From Saccharopolyspora gregorii (GTDB lineage: Bacteria; Actinomycetota; Actinomycetes; Mycobacteriales; Pseudonocardiaceae), in NCBI RefSeq assembly GCF_024734405.1, contig NZ_CP059556.1, forward strand, positions 744,001-808,000: a DNA stretch of 64,000 nt, given 5' to 3'. The notes beneath the pieces are model-generated. The model saw only the letters and a program-made list of their open reading frames with translations, was not told the DNA's origin and searched no databases. Position 1 is the stretch's first letter. Each line of letters starts with the position of its first letter. Shown here one piece after another: positions 44,283 to 53,019 of this stretch. The position numbers were made by a program, and so were the translations under genes.

Positions 44283-47177
44283 ATGCAGCAAGGTTCGGCA
44301 AGACGGTCGCTCGGCCCGCTGGTCGCCGAATGGTGCGGGGCGCACGTCCTCGTCCGCTGCGAGGGCGAAGACCCGGCTGAGCGCGCCTTCTTGGCCCACC
44401 TGCCGTCCGCGGCGAACGAGCTGTTCCTGTCCGCTTCGCGCGGTGCCTGCGCCGATCCGGAACTGCTCGCGGCGCTGCCGGGGCTGCTGCGACCGCTGCT
44501 GCGCGCCGCCGCTGCCGTGCCGCACGTGCTGTGGCTCGGCGTCAGCGGGCTGGCCGGCCGCGCGGACGAGCTGACGAAGCTGGCCGTCGACCTGGAGCTC
44601 GACGTGGTCGCCCCGGACGGCGCCGTGTCCGGCGAATCCGGCACCACGGTGCACGCGGGCCGCGTCAGCGGTGGCACCGGCTGGTACCTGTTCCGGCCGG
44701 GCAGCAGGCCGTGGTTGTTCAGCACCCGGTACCCGATCCCGGCGTGGGAGCGCTGGGTGCCGATCCAGCCCGTCGCGAACCCGCGGCTGCTGGTGGACCC
44801 GGTTCCGGCCGGGTTGCTGGTCCGCGACCCGCGCAGCTCCTGGGCGGAGGTGCGGCGGGCCGCGGCGCGGGTGCCGGTCAGCGGCAAGGTGCCGAAGGTG
44901 CTGCTCGCCGGTCGGCCGCTGCCCGCGCCGGCCGAGGTCGCGCAGCTGCTGCAGGCGCTGCCCGAGTTCGTCCGCGCCTCCGTCGTCCTGATCCCGGTGG
45001 CCGCCGCGGCCGCCCGGCACGAGTGGCTGGTGGAGCTCTCCGCGCGGTCGTCCCGTCCGGTCGTGTTCAGCACCGGCGCGGAGTTCGCCGACGGGCCGCG
45101 CCGCCAACCGGTGGCCGCCGTGCTGGATGAGGCGGGCGAGGAGGTGTTCCGCCCGTTCGCGAGCGCGTTGCGCCAGCCGGCCGGTGCCGGTGACCAGCAG
45201 GTCGTGGACATCGCCGAGCCGCCCGCGGGCTGGCAGCGCTGCGGCCAGCGCACCTACCGCCCGGTGCAGGGCCCGACGGTGTTCGCCGAGGTCGTGCCGT
45301 CCGGGCTCGCGCTGCGCGACGAGCAGGGCGCGCCGCTGGTGGTCTCGCTGGCCGCCGCGGGCGCGTTCGACCCGGCGCGCTGGGTGCTGCACCTGGTTCC
45401 GGCGGAGGGGGCGCTGTCGGAGGACGTGCTCGCCGGGCTGGGCCACCTGCTGGCCGGGCTGGACGAGCAGCGCCGCCGCACCGCGATCATCCGGGTGTGG
45501 GGGCCGCTGGACCAGGGCCCGAGCGCCGAGCTGCACGCGCTCGCGGAACCGTTCGGGGTGCCGGTGAGCAGCAACGGGCGGCCCGTGGACGCCGATCGGG
45601 AGGTCGGCGAGGCGCCGGCCGCCGCGGCGGTGCCGCCGGGCTCCGCGGAGCAGGCGGTCGCCGAGCCCTCCGCTCCGGAGACCGCGGCGGCCCCGGCCCC
45701 GGCCCCGGCCGAGCAGCCCGCCGAACAGCCGGCCGAGCAGCCCGCCGAACAGCCCGCCGACGGTGCGGAGGCCGACGGCTCGGATGCGGACCAGGCCGAC
45801 TGGACGCCCGCCGCGGCGCCGGTCGCCGCCCCGATCGCCACGGTCTCCGCGGCCCCGGTGCCGACCATGTCCGGCATGCCGCACCGGTCCACTGTGGACG
45901 AACCGTTGCAGGACGTGCCGATCTCCGAGCCCGCCGCGGTGGATCCGCCCGCCGAGCGCGCGGCCGACGAGGCGCCAGAGCCCCCGGCTCCCGCCGAACC
46001 GGTGGCGGCCCCCGAACCCCCGGCGGACGCCGCGCCGCAGGAGCCCGCCGCCGCGCCGGAACCGCAGCCCGAGTCGGAAGTGGACTCCGCACGGCCGGTG
46101 GTGGAGTCCGGCCGCCCGGCGGTCGAGTCGGGCCCGCCGGTGCCGGAGCCGGCCGAGCCCGAACCGCAGGCCGAACCCGAGCCGCTCGTCACCGACCCCG
46201 AACCCGAGGACGTCGCGGAGCTCGCCGAGGACGAGCTGGCGGACGACGACTCCGCCGAGGAGTCCGAGCCCGGTGCGACGGCCGCGCCGCTCAGCCCGCG
46301 CGACCTGCGGGACCGGGCGAGCAACGGCGGCGAGCAGAGCCGCTTCACCACGGCGGCCGGCCCGTCCTTCTCCGACGCGCTGGCGACGGTGAACGCGGCG
46401 ATGGCCTCCTGGCCCGCGCTGCGCCAGGACGACTCGCCCGGTGCGAAAGCCGACTTCGTCGCGGTGTGCCTGTACCTGGGCCGCGGCGAGGGCGGGGCGG
46501 AGCAGGTCAACGCGGCCATCCGCGGCGGCGTGCAGCCGGAGCTGGACGGGCACCTGCCGTGCCTGGTCTCCGGGATCCGCCGGTTGCCGACGCACCGCCG
46601 CCCGGTCCTGCGCCAAGGAGTGCTCAAGGGCACGGCGGAGGAGAACTCCACGCCCGGCACGCTGTTCGTGGAGCCCGGTTTCCTCAGCGCCAGCATGAAC
46701 CTGGACGTGACGGTGCCGGGCGCGCTGGTGGACGTGCTGATCTGGCCGCACCGCGCGCGCCGCACCTCCGAACTCGCGCTGAACCGGCCGATGGACGAGG
46801 TGGTGTTCCTGGCGGGCACCCGGTTCAAGACGCTCGCGGTGCGCGATCTCAACGAGCAGGAGGACGCGGACGAGGCCGAGGAGCGGGACGAGGACGCCCC
46901 GGCGGCGCCGAAGATGGCGGTGCTGTTCCGCGAACTGGCCCCCGACGAGCGCGCCACCAGCACCGAGCTGGACGAGCGCGACCTCGCCGCCCTGAGCAAG
47001 CTGGACCGGGCGCTGGCCCGCCGCCAGCGCGGCTCGCTGCGGATGCTGGAGGACGCGGACGCGATGTCCCGGCTGACCGGCTCGATGGTCGAGACGGACC
47101 TGGCGACCGCCGGTGCCCCGCAGGAGGAGCGGCGGGACACGCTCATCACCACAGGAGGACAGGTGGGACACCCGTGA
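44283..47177 (+). CDS. ESX-associated large protein with C-terminal ADP-ribosyltransferase-like region
   Basis: A 964-residue protein overlapping mycP by 4 bases. Residues 1-440 are alpha/beta, with a short motif occurring twice (ELTKLAVDLELDVVAPDG about 96; ELHALAEPFGVPVSSNG about 416). Residues 440-660 are a disordered Pro/Ala/Glu linker with AEQP repeats. Residues about 690-856 resemble an R-S-E ADP-ribosyltransferase: Arg 777 in RRPVLRQG, Ser-Ala-Ser 802-804 in GFLSASMN, and Glu 839 in MDEVVFLAGTRFKTL, which matches the usual E-x-E-V-L-x-x-x-G-T-x-F ending. The first Glu of ExE is Met 837. A charged helical tail follows. There is no signal peptide. GGGAG precedes ATG 44283; an ATG at 44262 is also in frame. 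The ART call is mine and untested. Confidence 0.6.
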   Translation: MQQGSARRSLGPLVAEWCGAHVLVRCEGEDPAERAFLAHLPSAANELFLSASRGACADPELLAALPGLLRPLLRAAAAVPHVLWLGVSGLAGRADELTKLAVDLELDVVAPDGAVSGESGTTVHAGRVSGGTGWYLFRPGSRPWLFSTRYPIPAWERWVPIQPVANPRLLVDPVPAGLLVRDPRSSWAEVRRAAARVPVSGKVPKVLLAGRPLPAPAEVAQLLQALPEFVRASVVLIPVAAAAARHEWLVELSARSSRPVVFSTGAEFADGPRRQPVAAVLDEAGEEVFRPFASALRQPAGAGDQQVVDIAEPPAGWQRCGQRTYRPVQGPTVFAEVVPSGLALRDEQGAPLVVSLAAAGAFDPARWVLHLVPAEGALSEDVLAGLGHLLAGLDEQRRRTAIIRVWGPLDQGPSAELHALAEPFGVPVSSNGRPVDADREVGEAPAAAAVPPGSAEQAVAEPSAPETAAAPAPAPAEQPAEQPAEQPAEQPADGAEADGSDADQADWTPAAAPVAAPIATVSAAPVPTMSGMPHRSTVDEPLQDVPISEPAAVDPPAERAADEAPEPPAPAEPVAAPEPPADAAPQEPAAAPEPQPESEVDSARPVVESGRPAVESGPPVPEPAEPEPQAEPEPLVTDPEPEDVAELAEDELADDDSAEESEPGATAAPLSPRDLRDRASNGGEQSRFTTAAGPSFSDALATVNAAMASWPALRQDDSPGAKADFVAVCLYLGRGEGGAEQVNAAIRGGVQPELDGHLPCLVSGIRRLPTHRRPVLRQGVLKGTAEENSTPGTLFVEPGFLSASMNLDVTVPGALVDVLIWPHRARRTSELALNRPMDEVVFLAGTRFKTLAVRDLNEQEDADEAEERDEDAPAAPKMAVLFRELAPDERATSTELDERDLAALSKLDRALARRQRGSLRMLEDADAMSRLTGSMVETDLATAGAPQEERRDTLITTGGQVGHP

Positions 47178-48469
47178 CGCGGACCCCGGTGCGGTCGGCC
47201 GCGGCCCTGCTGCTGGCCACCGGCATCGTCGCCGCGACGGCCGCGCCCGCCGCCGCGCAGTCGTCGATCCCGTCGATGCCCACCGGCGAGCAGCCGTGCA
47301 TCCAGCCGCCCACCACGACCTACCCGGAAGAGCCGTGGGCGCAGCAGATCCTCGCGCCGGACCAGGTCTGGGACCTCACCCGCGGGGCCGGGGTGACGGT
47401 CGCGGTGGTGGACACCGGGGTGGACGCCGATTCGCCGCAGCTGGCCGCGCCGGGCTCGGTGCTGCCGGGGCGGAACGTGATCTCCGGCCAGTCCGGTCCC
47501 GCCGACGACGACTGCTTCGGGCACGGCACGTTCGTGGCGGGCATCATCGCCGCCGATCCGACCCCGGGCACCGGGTTCGCCGGGATCGCGCCGGACGCGA
47601 CGATCCTGCCGGTGCGGGTCGCGACCGGACTGGAGGAGGAGACCGGCGACACCTTCGAACCGGAGGCGCTGGCGCAGGGCATCCGCAGCTCGGTCGACCT
47701 CGGCGCCGACGTGATCAACGTGTCGGCGAGCACGAACTTCCCGAACCAGGCGCTGGCGGACGCGGTCCGCTACGCGGCCGACCGGGACGTCGTGGTGGTG
47801 GCCTCGGCCGCGAACGGGGCGCAGGAGGGCGATCCGGTCACCTACCCGGCCTCGTACCCGGGGGTGATCGCGGTGGGCGCGGTCGACGTCTCCGGGACGC
47901 ACGCGAACTTCTCCCAGACCGGCGAGTTCCTGTCCGTCGTCGCCCCTGGCGTCGACGTGATCAGCATCGGTCCGCACGGCCCGGGGCACTGGCAGGGCAG
48001 CGGCACCAGCTACGCGGCACCGTTCGTGGCCGGGACGGCGGCGCTGATCCGCGCCTACCACCCGCACCTGAGCGCGCCGCAGATCAAGCAGCGCTTGGAG
48101 ATCACCGCGAGCCACCCGCCGACCCGGATGCCGGACCCGGCGCTGGGCTGGGGGACGGTGAACGTGACCGCGGCGGTGGCCTCGGTCGTGAGCGGTGAGG
48201 GCGCGGACGGGGCGATCGTGGTGCCGCCGTCCCCGGCCGCCGCCTACCGGGTTCCGCCGGACGAGATCGGCCCGATGCTGGCGGTGCTGTTCACCGTGCT
48301 GGCCGGGGTGGGGGTGGCGCTGGCGGTGCTCACGGTGCGGCTGTCCACCTCGGGGCACCGGCGCGGCTGGCAGGCGCCGCGCACGATGCGCGTGATCACC
48401 AAGGACGAGCCCGGGAAGTCGGCGGAAGAACCCCCTGCGGAACCCGCCGAACCCGCCGAAGCCAGATGA
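47174..48469 (+). CDS. mycP: Type VII secretion mycosin (S8 serine protease)
   Basis: A 431-residue membrane-anchored subtilisin. A Sec signal (ALLLATGIVAATAAPAAAQ) is followed by the N-terminal extension with Cys 42, Asp 80 in VAVVDTGVD, His 117 in CFGHGTFVAG with the second Cys, an oxyanion Asn in SAANG, and Ser 279 in GTSYAAPFVAG. A C-terminal transmembrane segment (about 367-389) and cytoplasmic tail complete the mycosin plan. GTG 47174 overlaps the upstream stop. In ESX systems mycosin is needed for secretion and stabilises the membrane complex. Convergent with eccC. Confidence 0.93.
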   Translation: MTRTPVRSAAALLLATGIVAATAAPAAAQSSIPSMPTGEQPCIQPPTTTYPEEPWAQQILAPDQVWDLTRGAGVTVAVVDTGVDADSPQLAAPGSVLPGRNVISGQSGPADDDCFGHGTFVAGIIAADPTPGTGFAGIAPDATILPVRVATGLEEETGDTFEPEALAQGIRSSVDLGADVINVSASTNFPNQALADAVRYAADRDVVVVASAANGAQEGDPVTYPASYPGVIAVGAVDVSGTHANFSQTGEFLSVVAPGVDVISIGPHGPGHWQGSGTSYAAPFVAGTAALIRAYHPHLSAPQIKQRLEITASHPPTRMPDPALGWGTVNVTAAVASVVSGEGADGAIVVPPSPAAAYRVPPDEIGPMLAVLFTVLAGVGVALAVLTVRLSTSGHRRGWQAPRTMRVITKDEPGKSAEEPPAEPAEPAEAR

Positions 48470-48489
48470 GCCCCGCCCCGCCGCGGAGA

Positions 48490-48530
48490 ACGGCCCGCCC
48501 GATCGAGGTCGACTCGATCGAGCGGGCCGT
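48490..48530. terminator. Hairpin terminator after mycP
   Basis: ACGGCCCGC (48490-48498) pairs with GCGGGCCGT (48522-48530), and GATCGA (48501-48506) with TCGATC (48514-48519), separated by a 2x2 internal mismatch. It lies 20 bases past the mycP stop. Confidence 0.65.
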
Positions 48531-48860
48531 CCGCACCTCCGCTCCACCGGCGAAGCCGCTGAGCGGAACCGCAGGTGGGCGGGGCACGTCGTCGTCCTGC
48601 CGACGGCGCAGCCGCTGAGCGGCGCCGCGCACGCGGCCGCGGGTTCTCGGCGCCCCCTCGCGAGGGCGGCGTTCCCCCCTGCGGCGGAGCCACCGGTGAG
48701 GACGATCTCGCGGCCAGGAGGGCGCTGACCGCCTGTCCCCGAACCTGACCGCCTGTCCGGCCGGGTGCGGCCGCATCGGCGAAGCGGGCAGCGGGGGAAC
48801 CGCTGAGGTCCCGCTGCCCGAGCGCTCCGCAACACGAGTGCGAAGGCGGGCGGCGAGGTT
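48531..48860. repeat. Palindromic intergenic repeat, copy B, and related short units
   Basis: Gene-free stretch between convergent mycP and eccC. The part 48590-48730 aligns with the repeat at 2225-2405: GCCGCTGAGCGG, GCGGGTTCTCGGCG, CTCGCGAGG, GCGGAGCCAC and GGAGGGCGCTGA occur in the same order. The inner hairpin is decayed (CGGCGGAGCCACCG), unlike the perfect copy A. Short units GGCGAAGCCGCTGAGCGG (near 48552) and GCAGCCGCTGAGCGG (near 48607) repeat inside it. No coding signal is seen. Confidence 0.7.
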
Positions 48861-48895
48861 CCGCCGCCCGCCCTGAGGAACAGGGCGGGCGGCGG
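48861..48895. terminator. 15-bp perfect hairpin terminator after eccC
   Basis: CCGCCGCCCGCCCTG (48861-48875) pairs with CAGGGCGGGCGGCGG (48881-48895) around AGGAA, 4 bases past the eccC stop on the minus strand. Confidence 0.75.
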
Positions 48896-48899
48896 AGGC

Positions 48900-51800
48900 T
48901 CAGTCCCGGGACTTCGGCGGCCCGGGGACGAGCGGGGTCTGCACCAGCCGGACCGTGCGGCGCCGGTTGATGTACTGCGCCCGCCCCGGCGGCAGCGTCC
49001 GCGGCTTGAGGTTGCCGAGGAACCGCTCCTCCTTCGGGCAGGACAGCAGCATCGCCGGGGTGCCGAGTTCCCACATCCGCCGGATCACCTGGTTGCTCAT
49101 CGAGCGGCTGCCACCGGAGGTGCTGCGCGCGAGGATCAGGTGCACGCCGACGTCGGCGCCGTGCGGCACCAGCGAGTTCAGCGGCTGCAGGATGCCCGCG
49201 CCCATGCCGCCTTCGGCGAGTTCGAAGTCGTCGATGATGATGAACAGCCGTCCGCCGTTCCACCAGTCGCGCTTCGGCAGCCTGCTCGGCGGGATCTCCG
49301 GCCCGGGGATCCGCTTCTCCAGGCCGCGCGCCGCGTTCGCGATGGAGTTGCCCAGCGCGTCCGCTCCGACGGCGTACTCGATCTGGTTCTCCGCGGGGAT
49401 CGAGTCGTGCAGTTCGCGGCGGAAGTCGCCGAACATGACCCGGGCCTCGTTCGGGCCGTAGGTCGCCGCGATGGACTTGGCGATGTGCCGCAGCACGCTG
49501 GTCTTGCCGGACTCCGCGTCCCCGTAGATGAGCAGGTGCGGGGTGGTGTCGAAGTCGTACCACTGGACGTTGAGGCCGGTGTCCTCGATGCCCAGCGGCA
49601 TCCGCAGCTCCTTGTCCCCGCCGGGGCGGGTCGGTGCCGGGAGCTCCTCCGGCGCGAGCGTGACCGGCAGCATCCGCACCCGCGGCGCGACCGGCGCCTC
49701 GGGCAGGGCCAGCGATTCGGACAGCTCGGTGGTGGCGTCGGCGACGTCGTCGTTGCTCGGGTCGCCGTCGATGCGCGGCAGCGCCGCCAGGAAGTGCAGC
49801 CGGTCGGTGGTGATGCCGCGGCCGGGGATGTTCGGCACGGTCGCCGCGAGCCTGCTGTTGACCTCGGAGTCGACCGGGTCGCCGAGCCGCAGCTCGAACC
49901 GGGTGCCGAGCACGTCCCGCAGCCACGGCCGCATCTCCGCCCACCGGTTGGTGGCGATGAGCAGGTGGATGCCGAAGCTGAGCCCGCGCGCGGCGAGTTC
50001 GGTGAACCGGTCTTCGAGCTCCTCGAAGTCCTGCCGGATCGTGTACCACCCGTCGACGACGAGGAACACGTCGCCGTAGGGGTCGAGGTCGGTGAACCGG
50101 CCGGCCCGCCGCGCCTTGCGGTAGGTCGCCATCGAGTCGATGTTGTGCTCGGCGAACAGCGTCTCCCGCTTGGCCAGCAGGTTGGTCACCTCCAGCACGG
50201 TCCGGGTGACGCGGTCCTTGTCGAGGCGGTTCGCGAGGCTGCCGACGTGCGGCATCTTGCCGAGCGAGGCCAGGGTGCCGCCGAAGTCCAGGCAGTAGAA
50301 CTGCACCTCGGCCGCGCTGTGCGTCAGCGCCAGGGCGCTGATCAAGGTGCGCAGCATGGTGCTCTTGCCGGTCTGCGGGCCGCCGACGACGGCCGCGTTG
50401 CCGCGGCTGCCGCTGAGGTCGGCGGTGAGCAGTTCGCGCCGCTGCTGCGCGGGCAGGTCGATCAGGCCGACCGGGACGTGCAGGTTCGCGGTCTGCAGGT
50501 CGCCCACCGGACGCGGCCCGAGCACCGGGTGGTCCACCAGCGGCGGCAGCAGCTGGTCGAGGGTGGGGGACTTCTTCAGCGGCGGCAGCCACACCTGGTG
50601 CGCCCGCGGGCCGATGTCGCGGAGCCGTTCGATCAGCACGTCGAGCACGGTCTGCGTCGGCTCGTCGGCGTCCGGTTCCGGTTCGGGTTCCGGCTCGGGC
50701 AGCTTGGCGGGTTCGATGTAGTCGGTGCCGAAGGCCACCACCTGCTGCTCGGCTTCGGCGCGGGTGCTGCGCTGGCGCTTGGTGCGGTAGGTGCCGGAGA
50801 CGAACGCGCCCTTGAACCGGGTCAGCGTGGTGGTGTCGGGGCGCAGGTAGCCGTTGCCGGGTCCGCTGGGCAGCTCGTAGGCGTCGGGGACGCCGAGGAT
50901 GGAGCGGGACTCCATCGCGGAGAACGTGCGCAGGCCGATCTTGTACGACAGGTGCGTCTCGATCTTGTGGATGCGGCCTTCGTCGAGCCGCTGCGAGGCG
51001 AGCAGCAGGTGCACGCCGAGGCTTCGGCCCAGCCGGCCGATCATCGCGAACACGTCCACGAACTCGGGCTTGCTGGAGAGCATCTCGCTGAACTCGTCGA
51101 CGACGATGAACAGCGCGGGCATCGGCTCCAGCTGCACGCCCTGCTGGCGCGCCGCTTCGTAGTCGCGCCGCGACGCGTAGTTGCCGGAGGCGCGCAGGTG
51201 CTCCTGGCGCCGGTTCATCTCACCGGTCAGCGCGTCCTGCATCCGGTCCACGAGCTCCAGCTCGTCGACCAGGTTGGTGATGACCGCGGAGGTGTGCGGC
51301 AGCTGGTCGAAGCCGAGGAACGCCGCACCGCCCTTGAAGTCGACGAGCACGAAGTTGAGCTCTTCGGAGGTGTGCGTGGTGGCGAGCGCCGCGACCAGGG
51401 TCCGCAGCAGCTCGCTCTTGCCGGAACCGGTGGCGCCGATGCACAGGCCGTGCGGGCCCGAACCGTCCTCGGCGGATTCCTTGATGTCCAGTTCCAGCGG
51501 GGATCCGTTGGCGGCGATGCCGATCGGCACCCGCAGCCTGCGCTTCGCGGTCATCCGCTCGCGCCGGTACTTGGCGGGGGAGAAGGTGCGCACGTCGCCG
51601 AGGCCGAGCAGCCCGGCGAGCTCGTAGTCCCCGGCGAGCGGTTCGTCGCTCTCGGCGACCGCTTCGCCGACCCGGTAGCGGGCCAGGGTGCGGGCGAGGG
51701 CGGCGATGCCGATGGTGCTCAGCGAGTCGGGGCGGCACAGCGGGCTGCCCGCGGGCTTGCCGAGCCGGTCGAAGGTGACGGTGCTGACCTGCTCCGGCTC

Positions 51801-52883
51801 GACCTCCAGGAACAGCGCGTCCGCCTTCGCCTGCCACGGCAGGGTTTCGCCGACGTCGAGGACCACGGTGTTGCGGTAGCCCTCCTCCCCGACGCGGTGG
51901 TCGGCGGGCAGCTGCACGCCGTCGAGCACGATGACGACGAGCGGTTCGCCCGGGGTGACCGGGGTGTCGGCCTCGAAGCGGGGCCGGGAGGTGAAGTCCC
52001 CGCCGCCGAGCAGGTCCTCGACCTCGGTCATGGTCTCGCCGACCAGGCGGCGCGAGCCCGCGGCGTCGCGGCCCTCGCCCTGGTTGTGCGGCAGCCACTT
52101 CAGCCAGTCCCAGTCGTCGCGGCGCTGCTCGCTCGCGCACAGCGCGATCCGCACCTCGCCGGGTGCGTGCGCGGTGACGAGCTGGGCGAGCATGGCGCGG
52201 GCCAGGCCGCGCACCGCCTCCTCGTCGCCGCGGAACCGGATCTGGCTGAACCCGCGCAGGTACACGGCGATCGGCGCGTTCGACAAGGTCGTGTAGGCGC
52301 GCAGGAACCGGCGCAGCGCGTGCGCGGACAGCGGCTCCAGGTCCTCGATCGGCTTGCTGTCCGGCGGGACCAGCTTCGTCGCGGAGCGCTGCTTGCCGAG
52401 CCCGATCCGCACTTCGCCGAAGTCGTCGTGGGCCGGGCGGCGCTCCCACAGCCGGTAGCCCAGCGCCAGCGACCACAGCGAGCGCGGGTCCGGGTGGATC
52501 CAGCGCGCGGCCTTCTGCTGGCTGGTGAGCGCCTTGCGCACCTGGCGGCGCAGCTGCCCCAGGTACCGGATGTAGTCGCGGCGGAACCCGTGCAGCTTCT
52601 GCTTGTGGTTCACCGAGTTCCGCAGCAGCTGCACCAGGATCATGCCGATGGCGGAGCACATCATGATCCCGCCACCGATGTAGGACAGCACCCCCGACCC
52701 CGGGCGCACGAACATCATGACCATGGCCAGCGAGCCGAGCCCCATCGGGGCGTACATCATGACGGAGCTGATCCCGCCACCGGTGTTCTCCGGAACCGCG
52801 GGCGGCTCCTGGATCTCTATCTCCTCGCTCGGTGAGGTCGGTTTCGGTCGGCGAGAACGCCGAGCGAACAGCACCGTGCTCAC
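48900..52883 (-). CDS. eccC: ESX secretion ATPase EccC (FtsK/SpoIIIE type)
   Basis: A 1327-residue single-chain EccC motor. Two transmembrane segments (about 42-60 and 64-88) are followed by a DUF domain and three FtsK/SpoIIIE ATPases. Their P-loops are GATGSGKS (about 483), GGPQTGKST (about 834) and GDAESGKTS (about 1121). Walker B stretches are LFIVVDEF, VFLVVDGW and LFIIIDDF. A Pro-Glu linker (about 729-738) separates ATPases 1 and 2. All three P-loops look intact. GTG 52883 has AAGGGAG upstream. The gene is not split as EccCa/EccCb. It powers export of WXG100-type substrates and is divergent from eccD. Confidence 0.95.
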   Translation of the reverse strand: MSTVLFARRSRRPKPTSPSEEIEIQEPPAVPENTGGGISSVMMYAPMGLGSLAMVMMFVRPGSGVLSYIGGGIMMCSAIGMILVQLLRNSVNHKQKLHGFRRDYIRYLGQLRRQVRKALTSQQKAARWIHPDPRSLWSLALGYRLWERRPAHDDFGEVRIGLGKQRSATKLVPPDSKPIEDLEPLSAHALRRFLRAYTTLSNAPIAVYLRGFSQIRFRGDEEAVRGLARAMLAQLVTAHAPGEVRIALCASEQRRDDWDWLKWLPHNQGEGRDAAGSRRLVGETMTEVEDLLGGGDFTSRPRFEADTPVTPGEPLVVIVLDGVQLPADHRVGEEGYRNTVVLDVGETLPWQAKADALFLEVEPEQVSTVTFDRLGKPAGSPLCRPDSLSTIGIAALARTLARYRVGEAVAESDEPLAGDYELAGLLGLGDVRTFSPAKYRRERMTAKRRLRVPIGIAANGSPLELDIKESAEDGSGPHGLCIGATGSGKSELLRTLVAALATTHTSEELNFVLVDFKGGAAFLGFDQLPHTSAVITNLVDELELVDRMQDALTGEMNRRQEHLRASGNYASRRDYEAARQQGVQLEPMPALFIVVDEFSEMLSSKPEFVDVFAMIGRLGRSLGVHLLLASQRLDEGRIHKIETHLSYKIGLRTFSAMESRSILGVPDAYELPSGPGNGYLRPDTTTLTRFKGAFVSGTYRTKRQRSTRAEAEQQVVAFGTDYIEPAKLPEPEPEPEPDADEPTQTVLDVLIERLRDIGPRAHQVWLPPLKKSPTLDQLLPPLVDHPVLGPRPVGDLQTANLHVPVGLIDLPAQQRRELLTADLSGSRGNAAVVGGPQTGKSTMLRTLISALALTHSAAEVQFYCLDFGGTLASLGKMPHVGSLANRLDKDRVTRTVLEVTNLLAKRETLFAEHNIDSMATYRKARRAGRFTDLDPYGDVFLVVDGWYTIRQDFEELEDRFTELAARGLSFGIHLLIATNRWAEMRPWLRDVLGTRFELRLGDPVDSEVNSRLAATVPNIPGRGITTDRLHFLAALPRIDGDPSNDDVADATTELSESLALPEAPVAPRVRMLPVTLAPEELPAPTRPGGDKELRMPLGIEDTGLNVQWYDFDTTPHLLIYGDAESGKTSVLRHIAKSIAATYGPNEARVMFGDFRRELHDSIPAENQIEYAVGADALGNSIANAARGLEKRIPGPEIPPSRLPKRDWWNGGRLFIIIDDFELAEGGMGAGILQPLNSLVPHGADVGVHLILARSTSGGSRSMSNQVIRRMWELGTPAMLLSCPKEERFLGNLKPRTLPPGRAQYINRRRTVRLVQTPLVPGPPKSRD

Positions 52884-52937
52884 GTGCTCTCCCTTTGGTG
52901 AGTGGAATCCCCTGGATGTCCGCGGGGACGGACTGAT

Positions 52938-52972
52938 CAGTAACGTCTGGGCCCGCAAGCGTTACGTTGCTG
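52938..52972. promoter_or_regulatory. Imperfect inverted repeat in the eccC/eccD divergent region
   Basis: CAGTAACGT (52938-52946) and ACGTTGCTG (52964-52972) are inverted repeats matching at 8 of 9 positions, centres 26 bases apart, midway between the two starts. A shared regulator site for the secretion core is plausible. Confidence 0.4.
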
Positions 52973-53019
52973 ACCGGGTCGCGGTCTCTCAACCTGGCAG
53001 GAAAGGACCCCGGGCACCC

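Noticed and set aside
45690-45770. AEQP codon repeats as a regulatory microsatellite
   Set aside because: They sit in frame inside a Pro/Ala/Glu linker of a coding gene and need no other explanation.
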